Of a stretch of 20,001 nt of DNA, positions 12,456 to 20,001 are shown in pieces. Source of the stretch: JASSUD01 sp031963365 (lineage in GTDB: Bacteria > Pseudomonadota > Gammaproteobacteria > Burkholderiales > Burkholderiaceae). Position 1 is the stretch's first letter. Every line of letters starts with the position of its first letter. The DNA is taken from positions 1 to 20,001 of the forward strand of contig JASSUF010000025.1 of the NCBI GenBank assembly GCA_031963365.1, in the 5' to 3' direction. A model generated the notes under the pieces. That model saw only the letters and a program-made list of their open reading frames with translations, was not told where the DNA came from and did no database searches. Position numbers and translations under genes: made by a program.

Positions 12456-15400
12456 ATGGATGCAACGGCTTTGTATCAGGATAGACCCCGCGAAATTCCT
12501 TATAACTACACCTCTTTTTCTGATCGTGAAATTGTGGTGCGCCTGTTGGGCCGGGCAGCATGGGAAACTTTAGAAGCTTTGCGCGCAGAGCGGCGCACAG
12601 GGCGTTCCGCACGTATGCTTCTGGAAGTGTTAGGGGATATATGGGTAGTGCAGCGCAACCCCTATGTGCAAGATGATTTAATCGATAACGCGAAGCGTCG
12701 GCGACTTTTAATTAACGCTTTGCATCATCGTTTGCAGGAGATTGAAAAACGCTCTGGCCCAGAATATCGAGAGCCGGCGCCTGAAAATCTAGTTGCCCAT
12801 CCTTCAAGAAATGAAGCTTCTACCTCCGTAGACGAGACTGAAAGCCAAGTTCGGCAGTTGCTCAAAAAAGCCTTTGATGCAGTAGAGGCTTTTAGTGAAG
12901 AATTAAAAAATGTATCGGGTTGGCGGCGACGCATCACAAAAAAACTGCGCCGCTTTACGCGCATTGACAATATTAAATTCGATGCACTTTCTCGCGTCTC
13001 TCATGTGACAGATGCAACAGACTGGCGTGTTGAATACCCGTTAGTCGTTTTGACTCCTGATAGCGAATTAGAAGTAGCAGGGCTGGTACAAGGTTGTATT
13101 GACCTGGGTTTAACCATGATCCCAAGAGGAGGGGGCACGGGATACACCGGTGGAGTCATTCCGCTCACTCCGCTATCTGCTGTCATCAACACAGAAAAGC
13201 TGGAACAGCTTGGCGCTCTTGAGCTCCTTACATTACCGGGTGTGCCTGAACCAGTAGCTACGATTTATTCGGAAGCAGGGGTGGTCACGCGGCGCGTAGC
13301 AGATGCAGCACAAGCGGCAGGCTATGTATTTGCGGTAGATCCTACATCGATCGATGCTTCTTGCATTGGTGGGAATGTGGCGATGAATGCCGGTGGTAAA
13401 AAAGCGGTGCTCTGGGGAACGGCGCTGGATAATCTGGCTTGGTGGCGCATGGTAGACCCAGAAGGCAATTGGCTTGAAGTGAGTCGTTTAAATCACAATC
13501 TGGGCAAAATTCACGTTACGCCATTAGCTAGTTTTGAGCTGAAATGGTTTGATGGCGCCTACTCTCCAGGGGAGAGATTGCTGCGTACACAGCGCTTGGA
13601 TATCGAAGGGCATCGTTTTAGAAAAGCGGGTCTGGGTAAAGATGTAACGGATAAATTTTTATCAGGCTTGCCCGGTATTCAAAAAGAAGGGTGCGACGGC
13701 TTGATAACGGCTGCGCGCTGGATTGTGCATACGATGCCCGCACACACACGAACTGTATGTTTGGAGTTTTTTGGCCCGGCTCGTGAAGCGATCCCAAGCA
13801 TTGTGGAGATCCGTGATTATCTATTGGGGCATACCAAAGAAGGCGAACCCCGTGTCTATCTAGCAGGCTTGGAGCATTTGGATGAGCGTTATCTGCGTGC
13901 CGTAGGGTATGCGACCAAAGCGCGGAGTGGGGCTGCGCGAGCAGGCACTACAGCTGCCTCTGATTTGCCAAAGATGGTACTCATTGGCGATATTGTGGGC
14001 GACGATGCCAATGCGGTTGCAACGGCCGCTTCTGAAGTCGTACGTATTGCTAATGCGCGCGGTGGGGAAGGGTTTATTGCCGTGCATGCAGATACCCGCA
14101 AGCGTTTTTGGCTAGATCGCGCACGCACTGCAGCCATTGCTAAGCATACGAATGCTTTTAAGATCAACGAAGATGTGGTCATTCCCCTAGAGCGTTTGGG
14201 AGATTACACCGATGGCATAGAGCGCATTAATATCGAGCTGTCGATCAAAAATAAATTGCAGCTGCTAGGTGCCATAGAGCACTTTTTTAAAACCGGCCCG
14301 CTGGTATTGGGGAAAAGTGATGATGCTAATGAAATTTCTAGTGCAGAGTTGCTAGAAGACCGGGTTAGCCGGGCGCTAGAGCATATAGCCCAGGTGAGAG
14401 CGCGTTGGAGCTATCTAGAAAACCACTTGGATACACACTGGGATGAAGCAAAATCTGCGTTGCAATCGCGAGAAGCGTTTCACACCCCTGGTACGCTAGC
14501 TAGTGTTAATACGATGGAATTAGGCGAAACCAGCCTAGCCACGCCGTTGCAATCGACCACGACACTCTGCCAGCTAATGCAAGAACGCAGAGTGCGTATG
14601 TCCTGGAAAACAGAGCTTCGTGCACCATTGCGTCACATCTTTAACGGTAGTGCGTTTGATCCCATTATGGATGCATTGCAAAAGCAACATGCGCAAGTAT
14701 TACGAGGGCGTGTATTTATTGCCCTCCATATGCATGCAGGCGATGGCAATGTGCATACCAATATTCCTGTTAATTCCGATCATTATGAGATGTTGCAAGA
14801 AGCCCATGATGCGGTGTCTCGCATCATGGCGCTGGCGCGGTCTCTCGATGGCGTCATCTCAGGCGAGCATGGTATTGGTCTGACTAAATTGGAATTTCTG
14901 ACCGAGGAAGAGCTTGCTCCTTTTCGGGAGTACAAAGACCGCATTGATCCGAATGGGCGCTTTAATTACGGCAAGATGATGAACTGGGCGCACACCCCAG
15001 CTGATTTGCGTAATGCGTATACGCCAAGTTTTGGGCTGATGGGCTATGAATCGTTAATCATGCAGCAGTCTGATATCGGTGCGATCGCGCACAGTATTAA
15101 AGATTGCCTGCGGTGTGGAAAATGTAAACCGGTATGCGCAACGCATGTGCCACGCGCTAATTTGCTCTACAGTCCACGCAATAAAATTTTGGCTACTTCT
15201 TTGCTCGTTGAAGCCTTTTTGTATGAAGAGCAAACGCGACGCGGTATTTCCGTCAAGCATTGGGATGAATTTAGTGATGTGGCAGACCATTGCACGGTCT
15301 GTCATAAATGCCTTACTCCCTGCCCTGTGAATATCGATTTTGGTGATGTCTCCATGGCTATGCGCAGCTTGCTGCGTAAGATGGGCAAAAAGAAATTCAA

Positions 15401-16571
15401 TATTGGTTCAGCGCTCAGCATGTTTTTCTTAAATGCCACGCGCCCTGAAACCATTCGTTTAACTCGTCAAGTGCTTATTCGTGCGGGATATCAGCTACAG
15501 CGATGGGGCCACACCTTCTTGAAAAAATGGGCTAAAAAACAAACAGAACGCCCAAAATCTACCGTTGGAAAACCCCCAGTTATTGAGCAGGTACTCCACT
15601 TTGTCAATAAAAAAATGCCGGGGAATTTGCCCAAACGGGCAGCACGCGCTTTGCTTAATATCGAAGATCCTAGAATTATTCCGATCATTCGTAATCCTAG
15701 TAAAACACGTGCGGATTCAGAGGCTGTTTTTTATTTTCCAGGATGTGGCTCAGAACGTTTGTTTTCACAAGTAGGGCTGGCAACGCAGGCTATGCTGTGG
15801 CATGCCGGTGTGCAGACGGTTTTGCCGCCGGGCTATCTATGTTGTGGTTATCCGCAGCGTGGAGCCGGTCAGTATGACAAAGCAGAAAAAATGGTGACGG
15901 ACAACCGCGTATCTTTTCACCGCGTCGCTAACACCTTGAATTATCTCGATATTAAAACGGTTATTGTGTCTTGCGGCACCTGCTATGACCAATTGGCAGG
16001 TTATGAGTTTGACAAAATCTTCCCCGGTTGCCGCTTGTTGGATATCCATGAATTTTTATTGGAAAAAGGCGTGAGCTTGGTGGATGAGGCTGGAGGGGAG
16101 ATTAAAGGTACGCGGTATATGTACCATGACCCTTGCCATAGCCCTATTAAAACGATGGAGCCGATTGCATTGGTCAATAAGCTGATGAATCCCGATCAAA
16201 AAAATCCTGCAATTCAACAAAATGAGCGCTGTTGCGGCGAGGCTGGCACGCTTGCTGTGGCACGTCCGGATATTTCCACGCAAATTCGCTTTCGCAAAGA
16301 AGAAGAGATGCAAAAAGGCGTGGCCGCTATTTTGCAATCACAAACGGCACAACAACAGGCAGCGGGTATAGCCATAGCGCCTCCTGATAAGGTCAAAATT
16401 TTGACCAGTTGCCCAGCCTGTTTGCAGGGACTCTCACGGTATGAGGGGGATACGGGGGTCGAAGCGGACTATATTGTTGTAGAAATGGCGCGCCATAAAC
16501 TTGGTGAAGACTGGCTTCCTAATTTTGTCCGCGATGCGAATGCTGGGGGTATCGAGAGGGTATTGTTATGA
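12456..16571 (+). CDS. Large FAD- and iron-sulfur-containing oxidoreductase (DUF3683 / D-lactate or glycolate dehydrogenase-like)
   Basis: A 1371-residue multi-domain protein. The N-terminal segment (REIPYNYTSFSDREIV) is the DUF3683-type region common in beta-proteobacteria. Next come an FAD-binding domain with PRGGGTGYTGG near 222-232 and an FAD-oxidase C-terminal domain with HMHAGDGNVHTN near 758 and GEHGIG near 802. Two 4Fe-4S motifs follow: CLRCGKCKPVC near 883 and CTVCHKCLTPCP near 945. Last are two CCG-type cysteine-rich modules (PGCGSERLF, CCGYPQ, SCGTCYD, HDPCHS, CCGEAGT, about 1094-1262). This layout fits oxidation of a 2-hydroxyacid with electrons passed to the quinone pool, but the substrate is not shown. 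ATG 12456 fits the family N-terminus; ATG 12375 is the longer alternative. Its stop overlaps the HIT gene start as ATGA. Confidence 0.92.
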   Translation: MDATALYQDRPREIPYNYTSFSDREIVVRLLGRAAWETLEALRAERRTGRSARMLLEVLGDIWVVQRNPYVQDDLIDNAKRRRLLINALHHRLQEIEKRSGPEYREPAPENLVAHPSRNEASTSVDETESQVRQLLKKAFDAVEAFSEELKNVSGWRRRITKKLRRFTRIDNIKFDALSRVSHVTDATDWRVEYPLVVLTPDSELEVAGLVQGCIDLGLTMIPRGGGTGYTGGVIPLTPLSAVINTEKLEQLGALELLTLPGVPEPVATIYSEAGVVTRRVADAAQAAGYVFAVDPTSIDASCIGGNVAMNAGGKKAVLWGTALDNLAWWRMVDPEGNWLEVSRLNHNLGKIHVTPLASFELKWFDGAYSPGERLLRTQRLDIEGHRFRKAGLGKDVTDKFLSGLPGIQKEGCDGLITAARWIVHTMPAHTRTVCLEFFGPAREAIPSIVEIRDYLLGHTKEGEPRVYLAGLEHLDERYLRAVGYATKARSGAARAGTTAASDLPKMVLIGDIVGDDANAVATAASEVVRIANARGGEGFIAVHADTRKRFWLDRARTAAIAKHTNAFKINEDVVIPLERLGDYTDGIERINIELSIKNKLQLLGAIEHFFKTGPLVLGKSDDANEISSAELLEDRVSRALEHIAQVRARWSYLENHLDTHWDEAKSALQSREAFHTPGTLASVNTMELGETSLATPLQSTTTLCQLMQERRVRMSWKTELRAPLRHIFNGSAFDPIMDALQKQHAQVLRGRVFIALHMHAGDGNVHTNIPVNSDHYEMLQEAHDAVSRIMALARSLDGVISGEHGIGLTKLEFLTEEELAPFREYKDRIDPNGRFNYGKMMNWAHTPADLRNAYTPSFGLMGYESLIMQQSDIGAIAHSIKDCLRCGKCKPVCATHVPRANLLYSPRNKILATSLLVEAFLYEEQTRRGISVKHWDEFSDVADHCTVCHKCLTPCPVNIDFGDVSMAMRSLLRKMGKKKFNIGSALSMFFLNATRPETIRLTRQVLIRAGYQLQRWGHTFLKKWAKKQTERPKSTVGKPPVIEQVLHFVNKKMPGNLPKRAARALLNIEDPRIIPIIRNPSKTRADSEAVFYFPGCGSERLFSQVGLATQAMLWHAGVQTVLPPGYLCCGYPQRGAGQYDKAEKMVTDNRVSFHRVANTLNYLDIKTVIVSCGTCYDQLAGYEFDKIFPGCRLLDIHEFLLEKGVSLVDEAGGEIKGTRYMYHDPCHSPIKTMEPIALVNKLMNPDQKNPAIQQNERCCGEAGTLAVARPDISTQIRFRKEEEMQKGVAAILQSQTAQQQAAGIAIAPPDKVKILTSCPACLQGLSRYEGDTGVEADYIVVEMARHKLGEDWLPNFVRDANAGGIERVLL

Positions 16572-17017
16572 GCGTTGCACAGCTTGCTGATTGTGCACTG
16601 TGTACACATGAAGGCGGAGAAGTGCTCTGGCGTAATACACAGTTGCGCATAGTGCAAATCCACGATGAGGCGCAGTATCCAGGTATATGTCGTGTAATTT
16701 GGAATGCGCATATTTGCGAATTCTCAGATTTAGCGCTTGCAGATCGCGATACTTTGATGCAAGTAGTGGGGGCGGTAGAGCGCAGTATGCGCACCCACTT
16801 GCTGCCCGCTAAAATCAATTTAGCCAGCTTAGGTAATCAAGTGCCTCATCTACATTGGCACCTCATTCCTCGTTATCTAGATGATGCGCATTTTCCTAAT
16901 CCCATTTGGTCTACTCCTTTGCGAGCAGTAGAGCCTGTCGTGTTAGAGGGGCGTCAGGCACGCGCCAAGGGCTTAAAAGCGGCAGTGGTAGCTGCTATGA
17001 TTAGCTTTGACAATTAA
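16568..17017 (+). CDS. HIT family protein (histidine-triad nucleotide hydrolase)
   Basis: A 149-residue protein with the histidine triad HLHWHLIP at residues 94-101, preceded by GNQVP and followed by FPNPIW, a form common in beta-proteobacteria. The N-terminus has CALC, which in relatives may hold a metal. Members hydrolyse nucleoside phosphoramidates or dinucleotides; the actual substrate is unknown. Its ATG overlaps the stop of the oxidoreductase gene (ATGA), so the two are translationally coupled, and ubiE starts 30 bases after its stop. In Burkholderia a small DUF971 gene usually sits between HIT and ubiE, as I remember; there is no room for it here. Confidence 0.93.
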   Translation: MSVAQLADCALCTHEGGEVLWRNTQLRIVQIHDEAQYPGICRVIWNAHICEFSDLALADRDTLMQVVGAVERSMRTHLLPAKINLASLGNQVPHLHWHLIPRYLDDAHFPNPIWSTPLRAVEPVVLEGRQARAKGLKAAVVAAMISFDN

Positions 17018-17047
17018 ATTTTTGTACATCCTGCACAGGGTTAAATA

Positions 17048-17779
17048 ATGGGTTCCACACATTTTGGTTTCGAGCGCGTGGATGAGCGCGATAAAGCGCA
17101 GAAAGTGGCAGGCGTTTTTGATGCAGTGGCCTCGCGTTATGACCTGATGAATGATTTGATGTCAGGCGGCCTGCATCGTTTGTGGAAAGCTTTTGCGCTT
17201 CGTGAAGCGGCTGTACGCCCAGGGTATAAAGTTCTAGATGTAGCAGGAGGCACCGCAGATCTCACACATACGCTTGCCAAACAAGCAGGCAAAAGCGGGG
17301 AAGTGTGGTTAAGTGACATCAATGAGGCGATGCTGCGCGTTGGGCGAGATAGGCTATTGAATAAGGGGCAGCTTGTTCCCACGGTACTGTGTGACGCAGA
17401 AAATATATGTTTTCCTAGTGCTTACTTTGATGTGATCACGCTTGCCTTTGGTTTGCGTAATATGACACATCCCGATCGGGCGCTTAAAGAGATGGCCCGC
17501 GTGCTCAAGCCTGGTGGAAAATTGCTGGTTCTTGAGTTTTCCAAAGTGCATGCTCCGCTCTCCAAACTATATGACTGGTACTCTTTTACTGTATTGCCGT
17601 GGTTGGGTGAAAAAATAGCAGGCGATGCGCATAGCTATCAGTATTTAGCAGAATCCATACGCATGCACCCCGACCAGGAAACCCTGAAAACCAAGATGCA
17701 AGAAGCAGGCTTCGATCAAGTTCGCTATATAAATTTGACCTTTGGTGTAGTTGCTTTACATATCGCAGTGAAGTACTGA
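17048..17779 (+). CDS. ubiE: Demethylmenaquinone / 2-methoxy-6-polyprenyl-1,4-benzoquinol C-methyltransferase
   Basis: A SAM-dependent C-methyltransferase of ubiquinone synthesis. The 243-residue protein shows FDAVASRYDLMNDLMSGG (24-41), the SAM-binding motif VLDVAGGTAD (62-71), and FGLRNMTHPDRALKEM, all hallmarks of UbiE. AGGG upstream of ATG 17048 serves as ribosome-binding site. It probably shares a transcript with the oxidoreductase and HIT genes. The Tim44-domain gene and ubiJ follow, an arrangement seen in Burkholderia just before ubiB. A BIME pair interrupts the gap downstream. Confidence 0.97.
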   Translation: MGSTHFGFERVDERDKAQKVAGVFDAVASRYDLMNDLMSGGLHRLWKAFALREAAVRPGYKVLDVAGGTADLTHTLAKQAGKSGEVWLSDINEAMLRVGRDRLLNKGQLVPTVLCDAENICFPSAYFDVITLAFGLRNMTHPDRALKEMARVLKPGGKLLVLEFSKVHAPLSKLYDWYSFTVLPWLGEKIAGDAHSYQYLAESIRMHPDQETLKTKMQEAGFDQVRYINLTFGVVALHIAVKY

Positions 17780-17842
17780 CGGCTTTTCACACCTGCCAAA
17801 ATTACGTTACGCTGCAATTAGACTTCTTTCGAAACCGAGTAG

Positions 17843-17976
17843 GTAGGTTGGTGGTGAGGCACGAACCCCAACATGCGTACCGCTGACTTTTAATTTGTGC
17901 TTTTAGATAATCGTAAGCTGGTCATCAAGGACGCCATGGCGTGCATGTTGGGGTTCCTTCGTCACCACCAACCTAC
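17843..17976. repeat. BIME-like inverted pair of REP arms (copy 3)
   Basis: The left arm 17843-17875 has loop type B (GGCAC) and the right arm 17944-17976 is the inverted type A arm (CGAAG). They flank 68 bases related to the interior of copy 1 (GACTTTTAATTTGTGCTTTT, then AAGCTGGTCAT). The pair lies in the 373-base gap between ubiE and the Tim44-domain gene. The remainder of that gap (17977-18152) holds no gene and no clear promoter. Confidence 0.85.
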
Positions 17977-18152
17977 CGAATGACACCGCTACAGGGTTTC
18001 AGAAGAAGTCTATTGTTTAGCAAATAACTTCCCTGCGTTTCGGCAAATTCTGCTCCCTTAGCCTTTGCCTGCCCGCTAGCATCATGACATTAGCGCTTTT
18101 TTAAAAAATTGCTTTGCTAGAGCTCGACAATTTTATTTTTTAAAGGTTCACC

Positions 18153-19262
18153 ATGTCTTTGCTTCGCTTCGCACGTTACTTTTCTTCCAAAGTTTCTTAC
18201 ATTGTGAAACCCGTATTTCAGCCCATTTTTCTAAAGTCATTAGGTATAGGGGTTTTAGCAACGATACTAACTTTGGGGCTATATACACAAAATGTCTCAG
18301 CCAAACGAGTTGGCCAAGGACGCAGTATGGGGCGGTCTTCTCACATGACCCCACATCGTGCTCCTCCTGCTCAACATGCAGCCAAACCTGCGCAAAGCCC
18401 TGGGAAATCCCAACCTAATGCCGAAGCGCCGCAGCGTAATCGCTGGTTAGGCCCTATTGCAGGTTTAGCCGCTGGTCTGGGTATTGCTGCTTTACTTTCC
18501 CAGTTAGGCTTGGGAGGCGCAATGGGCGGTATGTTGTCGAATTTATTAGTTATCGCTGGGATTATGCTGTTGGCGTATTGGGGTATTCGTATGCTGGCCA
18601 AACGTCGTATACCCACGTCAGATCGTAACGCCAGAGCCGGGCGTCAAGAGCCGTTTCATGCTAGTCCTGCCCCTGTCGCTGCAAGTCCTAGCTCTTCGCT
18701 CGCAGCAGAAGCGCAATCGGCTTTTTCTACGGGGAATACGGAGCATGCTATTTCATCAGAGGGTAGAGCTTCTGCAGGTAAATTTTCTGCAAATAACGAC
18801 GATATCGTAGAGGAATTTTCGTCAGCAAACACCTCTACTCCTTCATCTTTGAGTGCTGACTTTGATGGCGCAGCATTTTTGCGCTATGCCAAAGTGCAAT
18901 TTATCCGTATGCAAGATTCCTGGGATAAAGCGGATGTAGACGATATTCGTGCATTTACTACTGCTGAAATGTTTGCTGAAATTAAGCTGGATTTAGCAGA
19001 GCGCGAAACCAATGACAAAGTGGCTGCAAACCATACTCATGTTGAAAAGCTAGATGCAGCGCTCTTGTCTATGCAGGTTGAAGATGGATGGCAATACGCG
19101 AGTGTGCAATTTACGGGTCTTATTCACGAAGAGCCTGAGCAAGAAGTTGCAGAGCCTTTCTCTGAAATTTGGAATTTTTCTAAGCGCATAGAATCTTCTG
19201 AATTGGATGCGGGTACGACTAAATGGATGCTTGCAGGAATCGAGCAGAATGAGGCTGATTGA
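18153..19262 (+). CDS. Membrane-anchored Tim44-like domain protein
   Basis: A 369-residue protein with a likely signal sequence or membrane segment (about 29-50, ending QNVSA before KRVGQGRS), a Pro/Ala-rich linker, and two hydrophobic segments (about 99-119 and 126-148, the second ending WGIRMLAKRR). A Ser-rich, low-complexity stretch (about 170-235) follows. The C-terminal domain (about 236-365, FDGAAFLRYAKVQFIRMQDSWDKAD at its start) fits the bacterial Tim44-like family. The function in bacteria is not established; the mitochondrial relative binds membranes and the translocase. The gene lies between ubiE and ubiJ, as in Burkholderia. AAAGG precedes ATG 18153. Its last codons overlap the chosen start of ubiJ by 14 bases. 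Confidence 0.88.
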   Translation: MSLLRFARYFSSKVSYIVKPVFQPIFLKSLGIGVLATILTLGLYTQNVSAKRVGQGRSMGRSSHMTPHRAPPAQHAAKPAQSPGKSQPNAEAPQRNRWLGPIAGLAAGLGIAALLSQLGLGGAMGGMLSNLLVIAGIMLLAYWGIRMLAKRRIPTSDRNARAGRQEPFHASPAPVAASPSSSLAAEAQSAFSTGNTEHAISSEGRASAGKFSANNDDIVEEFSSANTSTPSSLSADFDGAAFLRYAKVQFIRMQDSWDKADVDDIRAFTTAEMFAEIKLDLAERETNDKVAANHTHVEKLDAALLSMQVEDGWQYASVQFTGLIHEEPEQEVAEPFSEIWNFSKRIESSELDAGTTKWMLAGIEQNEAD

Positions 19263-19926
19263 GTTAGTTAATATTTTTTCTCCATTAAGCGAAGCGAGTG
19301 CAGCAACCCGTATGAGTACCCTGGTTGTTGCGCTCGCTAATCGTCTTTTAGCTAGAGAGACTTGGGCGCGTGCGTGCCTGAGTCCTTATGCGTCTTATCA
19401 GTTTTGCGTGCAGGTCTCTTCTTTAAAGCTATTTTTTATTATTTTGGAAAATGGCCAATTACAGGCCAAAGTGCCTGAGCCAGAAAATAATACCTCTACT
19501 CCTAACGCAGAAGCAGACGTTACTATTACCTTCCCGCTTCATGCCCTATACAAAGCAATATTGCCCGGCTCTTTGGGATTGTTGCGCGTGCAAGGGGTAG
19601 ATATTAAAGGCGATGCACAATGCGCTAAAGCACTGAGCACTGTGCTTGAACATCTACGATGGGATATAGAGGAAGACCTTTCATTTCTCTTTGGCGATAT
19701 GCTGGCGCATCGCACTATGCAGCACCTGCAAGCTACCCATAGCTGGGTGCGGCAGCGCATTGCGCGTCTGTTTGAATACACGGCAGATTATGGCCTGGAT
19801 GAGCGTCCGGCCATGGTCCGCAAAGAGGCGTTGCACACCTTTTCCTTAACTTTACAACCTCTCTCAGAGACAGTAGAGGCGCTAGAGACGCGTATAAAGC
19901 GACTAGAGAAGAAAATGGCGTTATAA
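19249..19926 (+). CDS. ubiJ: Ubiquinone biosynthesis accessory factor UbiJ (SCP2-like lipid-binding protein)
   Basis: UbiJ has an SCP2-type hydrophobic pocket and helps the soluble ubiquinone-synthesis complex handle polyprenyl intermediates. The 225-residue product shows a SCP2-like N-terminal half (RLLARETWARACLSPYA, then VTITFPLHALYKAILPG and VQGVDIKGDAQCAKALST) and a C-terminal coiled-coil-like end (SETVEALETRIKRLEKKMAL), both typical. The start is uncertain: ATG 19249 has AGGA about ten bases upstream and overlaps the previous gene; ATG 19312 would fit family length; ATG 19207 would extend further into the Tim44 gene. In relatives ubiB follows directly; here a REP arm begins 28 bases after the stop and the window ends. 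Confidence 0.88.
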   Translation: MRLIELVNIFSPLSEASAATRMSTLVVALANRLLARETWARACLSPYASYQFCVQVSSLKLFFIILENGQLQAKVPEPENNTSTPNAEADVTITFPLHALYKAILPGSLGLLRVQGVDIKGDAQCAKALSTVLEHLRWDIEEDLSFLFGDMLAHRTMQHLQATHSWVRQRIARLFEYTADYGLDERPAMVRKEALHTFSLTLQPLSETVEALETRIKRLEKKMAL

Positions 19927-19954
19927 ATGCAGGCTTTAAAAGGCCTGTGGTCAT

Positions 19955-20001
19955 CATGTTGGGGTTCGTACCTCACCACCAACCTACAATGAACGGTAGG
20001 T
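19955..20001. repeat. REP arm (type B, inverted) and the start of a second arm at the window edge
   Basis: The arm 19955-19987 is an inverted type B copy (CATGTTGGGGTTC, GTACC, TCACCACCAACCTAC). It is followed by AATGAACG and then GTAGGT at 19996-20001, the beginning of the next forward arm, which is cut by the window end. The bases before it (GCAGGCTTTAAAAGGCCTG, 19929-19947) resemble the interior of copy 2 in reverse. Confidence 0.8.

Noticed and set aside
12287..12484. Open frame of 65 codons before the oxidoreductase gene
   Set aside because: It overlaps the promoter gap and the start of the real gene in another frame; cysteine- and phenylalanine-rich without any family pattern.

Overview
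The window looks like a piece of chromosome from a Burkholderiaceae bacterium, most plausibly a genome-reduced fungal endosymbiont of the Mycoavidus / Ca. Glomeribacter kind. The core genes on the right (ispB, rplU, rpmA, obgE, rppH, a large DUF3683-type FAD/Fe-S oxidoreductase, a HIT protein, ubiE, a Tim44-domain protein, ubiJ) follow a Burkholderia-like order. The base composition is moderate, however, and some genes usual in free-living relatives seem to be missing. This assignment is inference from protein content and gene order, not from a database match.

The left third (1-7270) is the tandem and stand-alone part of a trans-AT polyketide synthase (PKS) locus. A translationally coupled trio (HMG synthase, ECH1 dehydratase, ECH2 decarboxylase; 81-2885) forms a beta-branching cassette, which puts a methyl or methylene branch on a polyketide beta-carbon. 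After a decayed IS21-type transposase remnant (2904-3610) come a free-standing malonyl acyltransferase (minus strand) and a divergently transcribed PfaD-type enoylreductase (plus strand). A Sfp/EntD-type phosphopantetheinyl transferase follows at 6548-7270 (minus). Together these load malonate on carrier proteins, reduce enoyl intermediates, add the beta branch and activate the carrier proteins. The modular synthase and the donor ACP and decarboxylating KS of the cassette are not visible and should lie left of base 1 or elsewhere. A possible LuxR-type helix-turn-helix remnant lies between the enoylreductase and the transferase.

A gene-poor, AT-rich stretch (7271-7804) and a tRNA-Pro(CGG) gene, whose 3' end faces the PKS genes, separate this block from the core block. 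The core block holds ispB with tRNA-Pro (minus), rplU-rpmA followed by a strong terminator, obgE converging on rppH, then the coupled pair oxidoreductase-HIT, then ubiE, the Tim44-domain gene and ubiJ. ispB, ubiE and ubiJ all serve ubiquinone synthesis.

The core block, but not the PKS block, is seeded with REP/BIME-type repeats: 33-bp arms beginning with GTAG, each able to form a bulged hairpin, arranged as inverted pairs about 130 bp long in the gaps rpmA-obgE, obgE-rppH, ubiE-tim44 and after ubiJ. One of them supplies the stop codon of rppH.
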